This document shows, piece after piece, positions 23,549 to 30,389 of a stretch of DNA of 33,384 bases. The translations under genes were made by a program, and so were the position numbers. Source of the DNA: Candidatus Bathyarchaeota archaeon (GTDB taxonomy: Archaea > Thermoproteota > Bathyarchaeia > RBG-16-48-13 > JAGTRE01); contig JAGTRE010000005.1 in NCBI GenBank assembly GCA_018396415.1, positions 1,994 through 35,377 on the forward strand, read 5' to 3'. The notes beneath the pieces were generated by a model that made no database searches, was not told the DNA's origin, and saw only the letters and a program-made list of their open reading frames with translations. The number at the start of each line of letters is the position of its first letter. Within the stretch, counting starts at the first letter, position 1.

Positions 23549-23656
23549 TGGTGCTTACGGGGATCCGCCTGCTAGGCGAGTCCTGGCCGCCGGGATTTGA
23601 ACCCGGGTTAGGAGCGTGGCGGGCTCCCGTCTTAGACCAAGCTTGACCACGGCCGC
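23549..23656 (-). tRNA. tRNA-Gly(GCC) with a 30-nt intron in the 3' acceptor strand
   Basis: The 5' end is at 23656. Acceptor GCGGCCG finds only five partners (CGGCC) next to the T arm, followed by non-pairing bases. Thirty bases further on comes GCACCA, which supplies the missing C71-equivalent pairs, A73 and CCA. Removing 23555-23584 (position 70/71) restores CGGCCGC-A-CCA. The intron has bulges CC^A and AA^G, a GCGG/CCGT central helix, a GGA/TCC outer helix and a CGCC/GGCG hairpin. The anticodon stem is GGAGC/GCTCC around CCGCCAC, giving anticodon GCC and C33. The D arm is closed by GTC/GAC and the T arm is CCGGG-TTCAAAT-CCCGG. Spliced length is 75 nt. Confidence 0.85.
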
Positions 23657-23727
23657 CTCTATGAAGAAAAATACAAATCTCATTTAAGAATCTTAGCCTA
23701 CGCTTCCCTTTACCCTTCAGAACTAGT

Positions 23728-23917
23728 TGGTGCCGCGGGCCGGATTTTCACCAAGGTCGGCTTCCCTTCTACCTTGGTCTTGAACCGGCGACAACCCGGT
23801 CTTCAGCTTCGCCCACGAAGGAATTTCTCTTCATGTCGGGCGCTCTCCCACGCTGAGCTACCGTTCCGCACATCACTCCCATGAAGGAGTGACGCTCGGC
23901 GGGTCGATTTCCGCGGC
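23728..23917 (-). tRNA. tRNA-Phe(GAA) with three introns
   Basis: The 5' end is at 23917, the discriminator A at 23731 and CCA at 23730-23728. Intron 1 (23861-23910, 50 nt) follows GCCGCGG and precedes TAGCTC; because CGG is repeated at both ends its site could be anywhere from 4/5 to 7/8. It has a perfect TCACTCC/GGAGTGA hairpin. Intron 2 (23808-23836, 29 nt, at 30/31) has bulges CG^A and AA^G, a CGCC/GGCG helix and a seven-pair hairpin. Its removal gives CCCGG/CCGGG around CTGAAGA. Intron 3 (23747-23780, 34 nt, uncertain by one base) lies in the T loop and has an ACCAAGGT/ACCTTGGT stem. The spliced tRNA is 74 nt with acceptor GCCGCGG/CCGCGGC. Confidence 0.85.
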
Positions 23918-24032
23918 GCATGACAGTTGATGCTTTATTAATTCTTTAAGTTTTTCTCCTAATTGTTGTAGTATGTGTTTTTGAATTGATTATTGAAAGT
24001 CTTAGCGTTTCGCTAAAAATAAGATTGTATGA

Positions 24033-24142
24033 TGGGCCGGGAGGGACTTGAACCCTCGACCCTGCGGGTTCGCTGGCTTTCCGCGCGTCAGGCGGATTTT
24101 AGGCCATTCAAAGGAGTCCTAACCATGCTAGACTACCGGCCC
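24033..24142 (-). tRNA. tRNA-Val(GAC) with two non-canonical introns
   Basis: The 5' end is at 24142. Acceptor GGGCCGG pairs with CCGGCCC, the discriminator is A at 24033, and no CCA is encoded. The anticodon stem TCCGC/GCGGA surrounds CTGACGC, anticodon GAC. Intron 1 (24098-24115, 18 nt) lies at 25/26, with bulges AC^T and AA^A and a TAGG/CCTA helix. Intron 2 (24062-24078, 17 nt) lies at 44/45, with bulges AA^A and AG^G and a GCGG/CCGC helix, leaving the variable loop AGGTC. The T arm is GAGGG-TTCAAGT-CCCTC. Spliced length is 75 nt. Confidence 0.88.
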
Positions 24143-24288
24143 AAATTGACTCTTTAGGAAAGATATGATTCTATTTAATCTTTTAAGCTTGAAAATTGAA
24201 GGTTTCATCTGAACTTTATTGCTTAATATTTCGCGGTTTTTGTTAGTAAAGGATAGCGATGAAAACACGTTTGAATAACATTAAGGTA

Positions 24289-24391
24289 TGGTGGACCGGG
24301 CGGGATTCGAACCCGCGGCTTGCGGCTTGACTAACTTATCAAGTCTCCGCGATGCCAACGCGGCGCTCATACCAAGCTGAGCTACCGGCCC
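24289..24391 (-). tRNA. tRNA-Ala(GGC) with a 25-nt intron at 45/46
   Basis: The 5' end is at 24391, the discriminator A at 24292 and CCA at 24291-24289. Acceptor GGGCCGG pairs with CCGGTCC, including the G3-U70 wobble that defines tRNA-Ala. The anticodon stem CCGCG/CGCGG encloses TTGGCAT, anticodon GGC. The intron at 24320-24344 interrupts the variable loop; its removal gives AGGCC, the usual archaeal Ala sequence. Bulges are AG^A and AA^G around a perfect GCGG/CCGC helix, and the intron forms a CTTGA/TCAAG hairpin. Spliced length is 75 nt. Confidence 0.92.
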
Positions 24392-24403
24392 TCGAGAACA
24401 CGC

Positions 24404-24589
24404 CTAACGTGTGCGCAGTCTATTAACTTTTCGACTTTGCCAGTTGTAACGGCGAATCCGACTTGACTTTCCATAGCCACATGCTGCGCAAAATCTTTTG
24501 CGGACGTGATATGCTCGTCGTCCACAACGCCTACAAATAATATGTGTCTTTTTTTGAAATTTCCCAAAGGAAGGGGTTCCTTTAACCAA
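24404..24589 (-). CDS. rpl37e: Large ribosomal subunit protein L37e
   Basis: The 61-residue zinc-ribbon protein matches L37e: [41 protein letters not shown] with both CxxC pairs, then the RIRRYNWQ segment. TTG at 24589 is the start, with GGGTGA about nine bases upstream, overlapping the end of the LSm gene's 3' region. It ends 12 bases before the 5' end of tRNA-Ala in the same direction, so tRNA-Ala may be transcribed with it. Confidence 0.95.
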   Translation of the reverse strand: MVKGTPSFGKFQKKTHIICRRCGRRAYHVRKRFCAACGYGKSSRIRRYNWQSRKVNRLRTR

Positions 24590-24596
24590 GAAGCTT

Positions 24597-24824
24597 TCAC
24601 CCGGGTGGAGGCGAGATTATGATTACATTGTCTCCTCGAACGATTATCGTTCCTAGAGGTTGAGTGTTTGTTCCATCGCTGATGTCCTCTGCTTCCTCTA
24701 AAACAAGGTTCATGTGTTGATCGAATCCCTGAAGCTTGCCTCTTAGGCTCTTTCCACCTTTTAGGCGGACCAAAACAACTTTGCCAAGGCTATTCTCAAG
24801 AATCTTAGTTGCCATTTCGGTCAA
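24597..24824 (-). CDS. Sm-like RNA-binding protein (SmAP/LSm)
   Basis: The 75-residue protein forms the ring-shaped archaeal Sm complex that binds U-rich RNA. Sm1 motif: [33 protein letters not shown], with the Asp-x-x-Met-Asn RNA-binding pocket. Sm2 motif: [18 protein letters not shown] take TTG at 24824 as start because AGGAG lies seven bases upstream; a TTG at 24842 precedes that site. LSm followed by L37e is a conserved archaeal pair. Confidence 0.93.
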   Translation of the reverse strand: MTEMATKILENSLGKVVLVRLKGGKSLRGKLQGFDQHMNLVLEEAEDISDGTNTQPLGTIIVRGDNVIIISPPPG

Positions 24825-24976
24825 GTTGATTCTCCTAATCAATTGCTTTGTTGGACGCCTTCTTATTGGGCGTTTGTGGATGATTTAAAGATATCGGGCT
24901 TTTCTCGGACGGTAAATTATGAGGTTATTTTTTACCTAAGTAAAATGAGAAAGCACCTAGCATTGGTTGTGGAGAG

Positions 24977-26341
24977 TCAACTAAGTACGTATACCATCCA
25001 GCGCTTTTCAACTATACTAGTTAGTCTGTATCCGTATGCTCGAAGGAAGGTTGCTAGCTTATTATTGACAAATGATCCAGCTAGAATTAGAACTTTAACT
25101 TTGTACTTAATGATGAGCTCTTTGACAGCGGTTTGGGTATAAACTCCGGCGTGAGATGAGGCGGGCGATGTATCGACAAGCGGCGGATAAGGTCTGTTGG
25201 CGAGAAATGGAATAAGGGATAATTGACTGAAAACCATTTCATTTATGTTGGAATGTTGCTGGGCGATTTCTACAAGTTTAGGAAGGTCTGTGTTTTGAGT
25301 GTATACAGCTAGGTTAATTGCATCGGATGTAAGGGGAATAGAATTTGAAAAGCTGTACAAAAGAAGGACGACGAGAAGGGTTATTGGGGCCTTGTTTTTG
25401 CTATGGATTGGGAAATGTATTACTTCGGAAAGAGTGATGCTGGAGAGCAAAACAAAGAATGGGATGGCTTCGAGGAGAAGATGAGGGCTGCCAATCGGTG
25501 ATTGGAGGTATGGACCTAATAATGAAAGTGATAGCGCTGCTAACAGAACAAAATTGGGTGAGCGATTGATTTTGAGGTAAACGAGGGAGCCGAAGCCAAG
25601 ACAAAGTAGCGGTATTCTCATTGGTACTATGCTGAAAACAAGTTTTTGCAGTCGGTATGTAGGTGTCATTCCCCCTTTAATGAAGTGAAAGGTTCCAAGA
25701 TTAAAGAATAACTTATCAAAAGGGAAAGAAAGTAGGGGCAAGAGCGGGATACTGTAGAGAATAACGCTAGTAGCGATGGTTCGCAGTGTTATTTGTTTCT
25801 TTTGGAACATCCAAAGTATATAGAATCCGAAAGCAGGGATAGTATAGAGCGCGGATAACCGAGTGTTTGTTGCCAGCCCTAACGTCAAGCCAACCAACGG
25901 GAGGGGTGCCCTGTAAACGATAAGGAACATGGCGGTAACTAACAATGCGGTTGCTAAAATGGATGGGGAGCAAATTATGGAATTATGGTAGGTAAACGAT
26001 TCAAATTGATAAAGTGCTGCGGCAATCAGACCACTATAACGATGAAATTTTCGGCCTATCAGGTAGATTAGAATTGTAGTTCCTAGGAATGAAATGATAC
26101 TAACGCTTTTCCCGATTGCCCACATTATAAACGTGTCATTCACGTTAAGGATACGCCATAAACCCACAACAATCCAGAAGTAAAGTGGGGGATGAGCGAG
26201 GAAAAAATCTACATAGGGGCGGTAGCCATGAAGTATTAATCCACAGGAAGCAAGGTATACGCTATCATCTGGATTGACGTACTGCAGCGCATATCCGTAA
26301 ATTCGAATTAGAGTTGCTACGAATAATATCCCTAATAACAC
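24977..26341 (-). CDS. GT-C superfamily membrane glycosyltransferase (ArnT/PMT-like)
   Basis: The 454-residue protein has about eleven hydrophobic segments and the GT-C signature of an acidic pair in the first outside loop (NPDDSVYLAS at about 23-32), followed by GYRPYVDFFLAHPPLYFW. A LGLATNTRLSALYTIPAF segment matches the membrane core of dolichyl-phosphate-sugar-dependent transferases. It probably moves a sugar from a lipid carrier to a protein or lipid on the outer face of the membrane. The GTG at 26341 is the only possible start; the frame stays open about 18 codons upstream without a start codon. Acceptor and sugar are unknown. Confidence 0.75.
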   Translation of the reverse strand: MLLGILFVATLIRIYGYALQYVNPDDSVYLASCGLILHGYRPYVDFFLAHPPLYFWIVVGLWRILNVNDTFIMWAIGKSVSIISFLGTTILIYLIGRKFHRYSGLIAAALYQFESFTYHNSIICSPSILATALLVTAMFLIVYRAPLPLVGLTLGLATNTRLSALYTIPAFGFYILWMFQKKQITLRTIATSVILYSIPLLPLLSFPFDKLFFNLGTFHFIKGGMTPTYRLQKLVFSIVPMRIPLLCLGFGSLVYLKINRSPNFVLLAALSLSLLGPYLQSPIGSPHLLLEAIPFFVLLSSITLSEVIHFPIHSKNKAPITLLVVLLLYSFSNSIPLTSDAINLAVYTQNTDLPKLVEIAQQHSNINEMVFSQLSLIPFLANRPYPPLVDTSPASSHAGVYTQTAVKELIIKYKVKVLILAGSFVNNKLATFLRAYGYRLTSIVEKRWMVYVLS

Positions 26342-26575
26342 GACTAGATCGAAAAGGTTTCTTCGTAACCTACCACTAAGTGTGAGCGTTTTTTCTCATC
26401 TCTATGTGCTTGATTTTAATAGGTTACACCGAAAAACGGTTTTTAACCTTAGCCTATAGAATTTCAACTCGTTTCTAGAGGTCTAATTATGCGGTGCTGA
26501 TTTCAATATATTTTAAAAGCCTTTTTGTTACATGGAGGTTATTCGGGGGTATTAACAGAATAGGGGAGGACCGAT
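26342..26575. other. Divergent intergenic region between the glycosyltransferase and the PUA gene
   Basis: AT-rich, with no supported gene. A GGGGAGG ribosome-like site at 26562-26569 lies just before the frame that encodes the expected N terminus of the PUA protein, which supports a start upstream of 26634. Confidence 0.4.
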
Positions 26576-26633
26576 CTGGTTCAGCGGCATTTTCTTAAGA
26601 GTCGCGAAGTGAAAATGTTTCCAAGCTTTTAAT

Positions 26634-27062
26634 GTGAACCTTTTGCCAAGTAAGATTGGGGTTGAACGCGTTGAAACTGAAAGGGCGACTATATATCTGG
26701 TAGATGGCGAACCAATCCTTGCGAAGGTTAACAATCGTCTTATCCCAACGCTTAGGTTTTCGCAGGCATTATCCTCCCTGCCCTCTGTGATCGTGAACAT
26801 GGGCGCTGTTCCCGCGATTTGTAATGGGGCTGACGTAATGGCTCCGGGGGTTGTTGCCACCGACGGAGATTTTCAAGAGGGTAAGCTAGTTGTAGTGCGG
26901 GATGAGCGGCACAGAAAACTACTTGCCTTGGGGATAGCATTAGTGAATAAAGCGCAAATTGCATCAAGTGACCGTGGCAAAGTAGTCATGAACATTCACT
27001 ATGTTGGTGACTGGCTTTGGAAATTGATGAAAGAGCTTGAGAAGAGTAGGTTTAGTAGGTAA
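26634..27062 (+). CDS. PUA-domain RNA-binding protein (COG2016/MCT-1-like), N terminus frameshifted
   Basis: The 142-residue open frame has most of a pre-PUA plus PUA protein: IGVERVETERATIYLVDGEPILAK, LIPTLRFSQALSSLPSVIVNMGAVPAICNGADVMAPGV, and VVVRDERHRKLLALGIA. Relatives act in translation or tRNA/rRNA recognition. The usual N-terminal motif is missing from this frame but is present just upstream in another frame (26579-26614, reading VQRHFLKSREVK, after a GGGGAGG site). Loss of one A from the AAAA run at 26612-26615 would join them. Either the sequence has a one-base error, or the gene is frameshifted, or translation begins at GTG 26634. Confidence 0.8.
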   Translation: MNLLPSKIGVERVETERATIYLVDGEPILAKVNNRLIPTLRFSQALSSLPSVIVNMGAVPAICNGADVMAPGVVATDGDFQEGKLVVVRDERHRKLLALGIALVNKAQIASSDRGKVVMNIHYVGDWLWKLMKELEKSRFSR

Positions 27063-27117
27063 AACGTTTAAAGTTGTAAGGGGCATATCACCATTATAAC
27101 GTAGAGAGGCATGGTAC

Positions 27118-27477
27118 TTGTCGAAACTCGATGTTAAGGGTAATTGCGAAGAGAAAACTCAGGCTCCCTCCGCATTGTCTGATATTTACGTAAAGGCACT
27201 ACCTTTACGGGATCTTGCTGATGTTAGTCTAATTAAGGATGAGGTAAGGGCTGGAAACGTGTTAATTGTCCGTGTAACTCCTTTAGCGAAGAAGAGTGTT
27301 GACGATGTGAAGCGAGCGATTAATGAATTGCACGAGTATGTTGGAACCCTTGGTGGTGATATAGCTAGATTAGGCGAAGAACGAATTGTTCTAACGCCTC
27401 CGCCTATTAAGATTTGGCGAAAGAAATCGGCTTCGGTCACAGCGGAAGGTCAGCCTGAGGAATCTACCTCAACTTAA
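27118..27477 (+). CDS. sepF: Cell division protein SepF
   Basis: The 119-residue protein matches archaeal SepF, the membrane anchor of FtsZ rings: VKALPLRDLADVSLIKDEVRAGNVLIVRVTPLAKKSVDDVKRAINELHEYV and GGDIARLGEERIVLTPP. TTG at 27118 is the start with GAGAGG about nine bases upstream; the first 20 residues are polar, and no clear amphipathic membrane helix is seen. Its presence implies FtsZ elsewhere. Its 3' end overlaps the convergent aCPSF1 gene by 14 bases. Confidence 0.93.
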   Translation: MSKLDVKGNCEEKTQAPSALSDIYVKALPLRDLADVSLIKDEVRAGNVLIVRVTPLAKKSVDDVKRAINELHEYVGTLGGDIARLGEERIVLTPPPIKIWRKKSASVTAEGQPEESTST

Positions 27478-29383
27478 TTGTTTCGAGATTTTCTGGGGCG
27501 ATACTATCGATTCTAGTTATTTTATATAGCGCGTTTGCAAGTCCGATGCATTTTGCTCTTTCGCCATGGTAGATGATGGCACGTTCAGGTTTTGGGGCTA
27601 CGCGGCGAACATAATTGATGATTTGATTTCGGTCGGAATGCCCTGAAAGCCCTTCAACTGATTCTACTCTCATCGCCCTCTTCAAAATCTCCATTTTCCC
27701 CTCGCTATTTATCATCGAAACTTCAGTTAACCCATGCTGAATTCTCCGCCCTAAGGTTCCCTCAATTTGATAGCTAACAAAGATCAGCGTGTTTCTAGGA
27801 TCCTCGGCTAGTCTTTTGAAGTAGTCGAGAACCGGTCCGCCCTCTAGCATGCCAGATGTTGCGAGGATTACGCAGGGTCCACCGTTAACGATTTCATCTC
27901 TTTCATCCGGGCTCTTCACTATAGTGAAATATTCGGATTGGAATGGGTTAATATCTTGATGGAGGATTTGATCGCGGAGTTCGCGGGAAAGGTACTCCGG
28001 ATAGGCTGTGTGGATTGCTGTTACTTCGTTAATCATTCCCTCAATAAATATTGGGACTTCTCGTAACAACCCTGTCCGCATATAGTTGTCAAGAATGAGC
28101 ATAACTTCTTGTGCTCTTCCTACAGCTAATACTGGAATTAGGACTTTCCCTCCTCCTTCAATCGTTTGGTTAACAATTGTGACTAAGTGTTCTTCAACTT
28201 CTTTTCGACTGGGCATGACGTCTTCAGGTGCGCCGTAAGTACACTCTGTAATCAAGGTCTCTACTCTAGGGAACATTGTAGCCGCTGGTTCGAGAAGCAT
28301 GGTTCGGGCATATTTGTAGTCTCCGGTGTAGACTATGTTATGTAATCCCTCGCCGATGTGAAGGTGTATGATAGAGGATCCTAGTATATGACCAGCGTTA
28401 TGGAGGGTTAGACGCATGTCTGGTGCGATATCGGTTACAATCCCATATTTGGTTGGGATTGTATGCAAAACCATGTCTCTAACATCTTTCTGGTCATAAG
28501 GCGGGGTTTGCCCCTCTTTAGTTAGGACATCAAGGTAATCAAGTTGGAGGAGGGTCATTAGGCTTAAAGTAGGCTCAGAACAGTATACTGGGCCGTCATA
28601 ACCGTACTTATAGAGAAATGGTAGAAAACCGCAATGATCGAGGTGGCTGTGAGAGATCACCACCGCATCTAAGTTTTCAATGTCAAATTCATCGATGTTT
28701 AGCCTTGGGTACGCTTCAACTGGATTGGTTGCACCCGGATTCAGTCCACAGTCTAAAAGAACCGAACTTTCCTTGGTGCGAATTAAGGTTGCTGATCGTC
28801 CCACTTGTTGGAATCCGCCAAGGGTTGTAATGCGGACCCCTTCATTATGTAATACGATTGGACGGAAGATTCTCTCTCCGACGGAGCGGAGTATTGTTTC
28901 CCGGGTTTTTGCCTCAGCATGGAGGTAGTGGCGGATGTGAGCGATGATTTTTGAAGGTATAGGGGGGGCACGTAGAACCCTTGGTCGCCATTTTGTGGCT
29001 TTAATTATTTCCTGCAGGGCTTCTCCATTTTTTCCAATGACCAAGCCTGGCTTCTTGGCTTCGATTATCACTTCGCCGACTGTTGGATCAAATGTAACAT
29101 TGGTGATCTCCGATTCGGGGGGTGCCATTTTCCGGATGGTATTCTCTGTTTCAGCTTCTGAGAGACGGACTGTGGGGTCAGAGCGGACTACAATCCGCTT
29201 TCTGATTAAATTCACGATGTCGGTGATGATGAAACTTTGTTCGACTAGGATTTCGGGTTTTTTTGTATATATTGCCAGTCTTGGGCCTTCAAACTCAATT
29301 CGAGTGATTTCCGCTTCCTTTGGTACGTGCGAGAGTATACACTCGCGGATTTTCGCTTGCGCTTCATCGAATACCGAAGTCAA
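27464..29383 (-). CDS. fttA: aCPSF1/FttA beta-CASP ribonuclease
   Basis: The 639-residue protein matches the archaeal CPSF73-like family, which is a 3'-end-forming transcription termination factor in studied archaea. Two KH-like domains occupy residues 1-150 (the second with VIGKNGEALQEI), then the metallo-beta-lactamase domain with the zinc motif VVISHSHLDHCGFLP near 240-255, TGDYKYART and ECTYGAPE, and the beta-CASP domain with LIPVLAVGRAQEVM, SGMLEGGPVL and GLSGHSDRNQI. Length is normal. TTG at 29383 has GGGAGAG upstream. It follows the proteasome gene by 15 bases. Confidence 0.96.
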   Translation of the reverse strand: MTSVFDEAQAKIRECILSHVPKEAEITRIEFEGPRLAIYTKKPEILVEQSFIITDIVNLIRKRIVVRSDPTVRLSEAETENTIRKMAPPESEITNVTFDPTVGEVIIEAKKPGLVIGKNGEALQEIIKATKWRPRVLRAPPIPSKIIAHIRHYLHAEAKTRETILRSVGERIFRPIVLHNEGVRITTLGGFQQVGRSATLIRTKESSVLLDCGLNPGATNPVEAYPRLNIDEFDIENLDAVVISHSHLDHCGFLPFLYKYGYDGPVYCSEPTLSLMTLLQLDYLDVLTKEGQTPPYDQKDVRDMVLHTIPTKYGIVTDIAPDMRLTLHNAGHILGSSIIHLHIGEGLHNIVYTGDYKYARTMLLEPAATMFPRVETLITECTYGAPEDVMPSRKEVEEHLVTIVNQTIEGGGKVLIPVLAVGRAQEVMLILDNYMRTGLLREVPIFIEGMINEVTAIHTAYPEYLSRELRDQILHQDINPFQSEYFTIVKSPDERDEIVNGGPCVILATSGMLEGGPVLDYFKRLAEDPRNTLIFVSYQIEGTLGRRIQHGLTEVSMINSEGKMEILKRAMRVESVEGLSGHSDRNQIINYVRRVAPKPERAIIYHGERAKCIGLANALYKITRIDSIAPENLETIKLR

Positions 29384-29398
29384 TGAAGCTCTCCCAAC

Positions 29399-30067
29399 TT
29401 AAATAACCGTGGACCTAAGCTTTTTCTCAAGAATTTGTTTCTTTTCCTCCGCAGTCAATTCTTGGTAGCCTTCGCGGGATACAATAGCGACATCAAAGCT
29501 ATCGCCGCTTCCCGCATCCCTTTTCATTGCGGAATCAACAGCTCGAACCACAAGTGGAATAGCTTCCTTAATCGACATTCTCTCGCGATACTCGCTTTCT
29601 AGAACTCCAAAGGCCACGGGGGAGCCTGAGCCTGTTGAGAAACATTTTTCTTCAGTCAAACTTCCGAATGGGTCTAGAGCAAATAAATGTGGGCCGGTCG
29701 GATCAATTCCGCCGATGATTGCTTGCAATTCTAAGGGGGCTACCCGTGCTGAGAAAAGAATGTTTGCCGTTAATCTTGCGGCAGCACTAACGGGCATCGG
29801 TCTTCCTTTATCTAAGCGGAAGAGTCGTGCGTTCGCTTTAAGAACGTCAACTACTGTCTGCGCATCCGCAACGGTTCCAGCGATGGTCATAGCCAGATGG
29901 TCATCGAGTTGAAAAACTTTCTTTCCTCGTTTATGTGCTACAAAAAATCCAGAAATTACACGTGTGTCGGTTGCTAAAACAACTCCATCACTGCATACAA
30001 CACCTATGGTAGTCGTACCTCTAAGAATTAAATCCGAGTGTTTCGGCCTGAATTGATTACTTATCAT
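29399..30067 (-). CDS. psmB: Proteasome subunit beta
   Basis: The 222-residue 20S proteasome beta subunit is the peptidase ring. A 17-residue propeptide ends in ILRG, then the catalytic Thr18 begins the TTTIGVVC strand. The Asp of ATDTRVISG and the Lys of AHKRGKKVFQ complete the active site, and the STGSGSPVAFGVLESEY and GSGDSFDVAIVSR segments are typical. ATG at 30067 has GGGAGGAA about twelve bases upstream. Cotranscription with fttA is likely. Confidence 0.96.
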   Translation of the reverse strand: MISNQFRPKHSDLILRGTTTIGVVCSDGVVLATDTRVISGFFVAHKRGKKVFQLDDHLAMTIAGTVADAQTVVDVLKANARLFRLDKGRPMPVSAAARLTANILFSARVAPLELQAIIGGIDPTGPHLFALDPFGSLTEEKCFSTGSGSPVAFGVLESEYRERMSIKEAIPLVVRAVDSAMKRDAGSGDSFDVAIVSREGYQELTAEEKKQILEKKLRSTVI

Positions 30068-30389
30068 GATTTACACATTTCCTCCCGAAAACCTGTTGAA
30101 AACTCTTAATTTGGTCGGTTTGCCCTGGGAGAAAGGGTGAAATGCCAAGTATCCATGAATTTATCACGCTTAAAAATATTTCCGTTAGATACTCCGTTTA
30201 ATCCTGAGGACTTAAACTTAAAATTAGGGAAAATGATGCTTAGTTTTGTGGGAATACAAAAACAGCTATGGTTAGAAGAAATAAAACTTTCATGATGGAG
30301 TGCTTATATTTACGTCCTTTAGCCGTAACATGGTCTCTCGAGTCATTGAGACCTCACAGAACCTACTTTAGGTAAAGGATGATAATTAA
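30068..30389. promoter_or_regulatory. Divergent promoter region of psmB and egsA
   Basis: No gene is seen in these 322 bases. For psmB a minus-strand CGGAAATATTTTTAAGC at about 30169-30185 is a good BRE/TATA match. For egsA a plus-strand CTTATATTTACG near 30303-30314 is a weaker TATA candidate. A perfect six-base inverted repeat, GGTCTC and GAGACC (30332-30337 and 30348-30353), lies between that TATA and the egsA start and could be an operator or leader hairpin. Confidence 0.4.

Noticed and set aside
23585-23656. tRNA-Gly(GCC) as a degenerate pseudogene
   Set aside because: The missing acceptor bases, A73 and CCA are found 30 bases on behind a segment with a complete bulge-helix-bulge.
24382-24600. 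72-codon minus frame overlapping L37e
   Set aside because: L37e in the other frame has the full zinc-ribbon signature; this one is its shadow.
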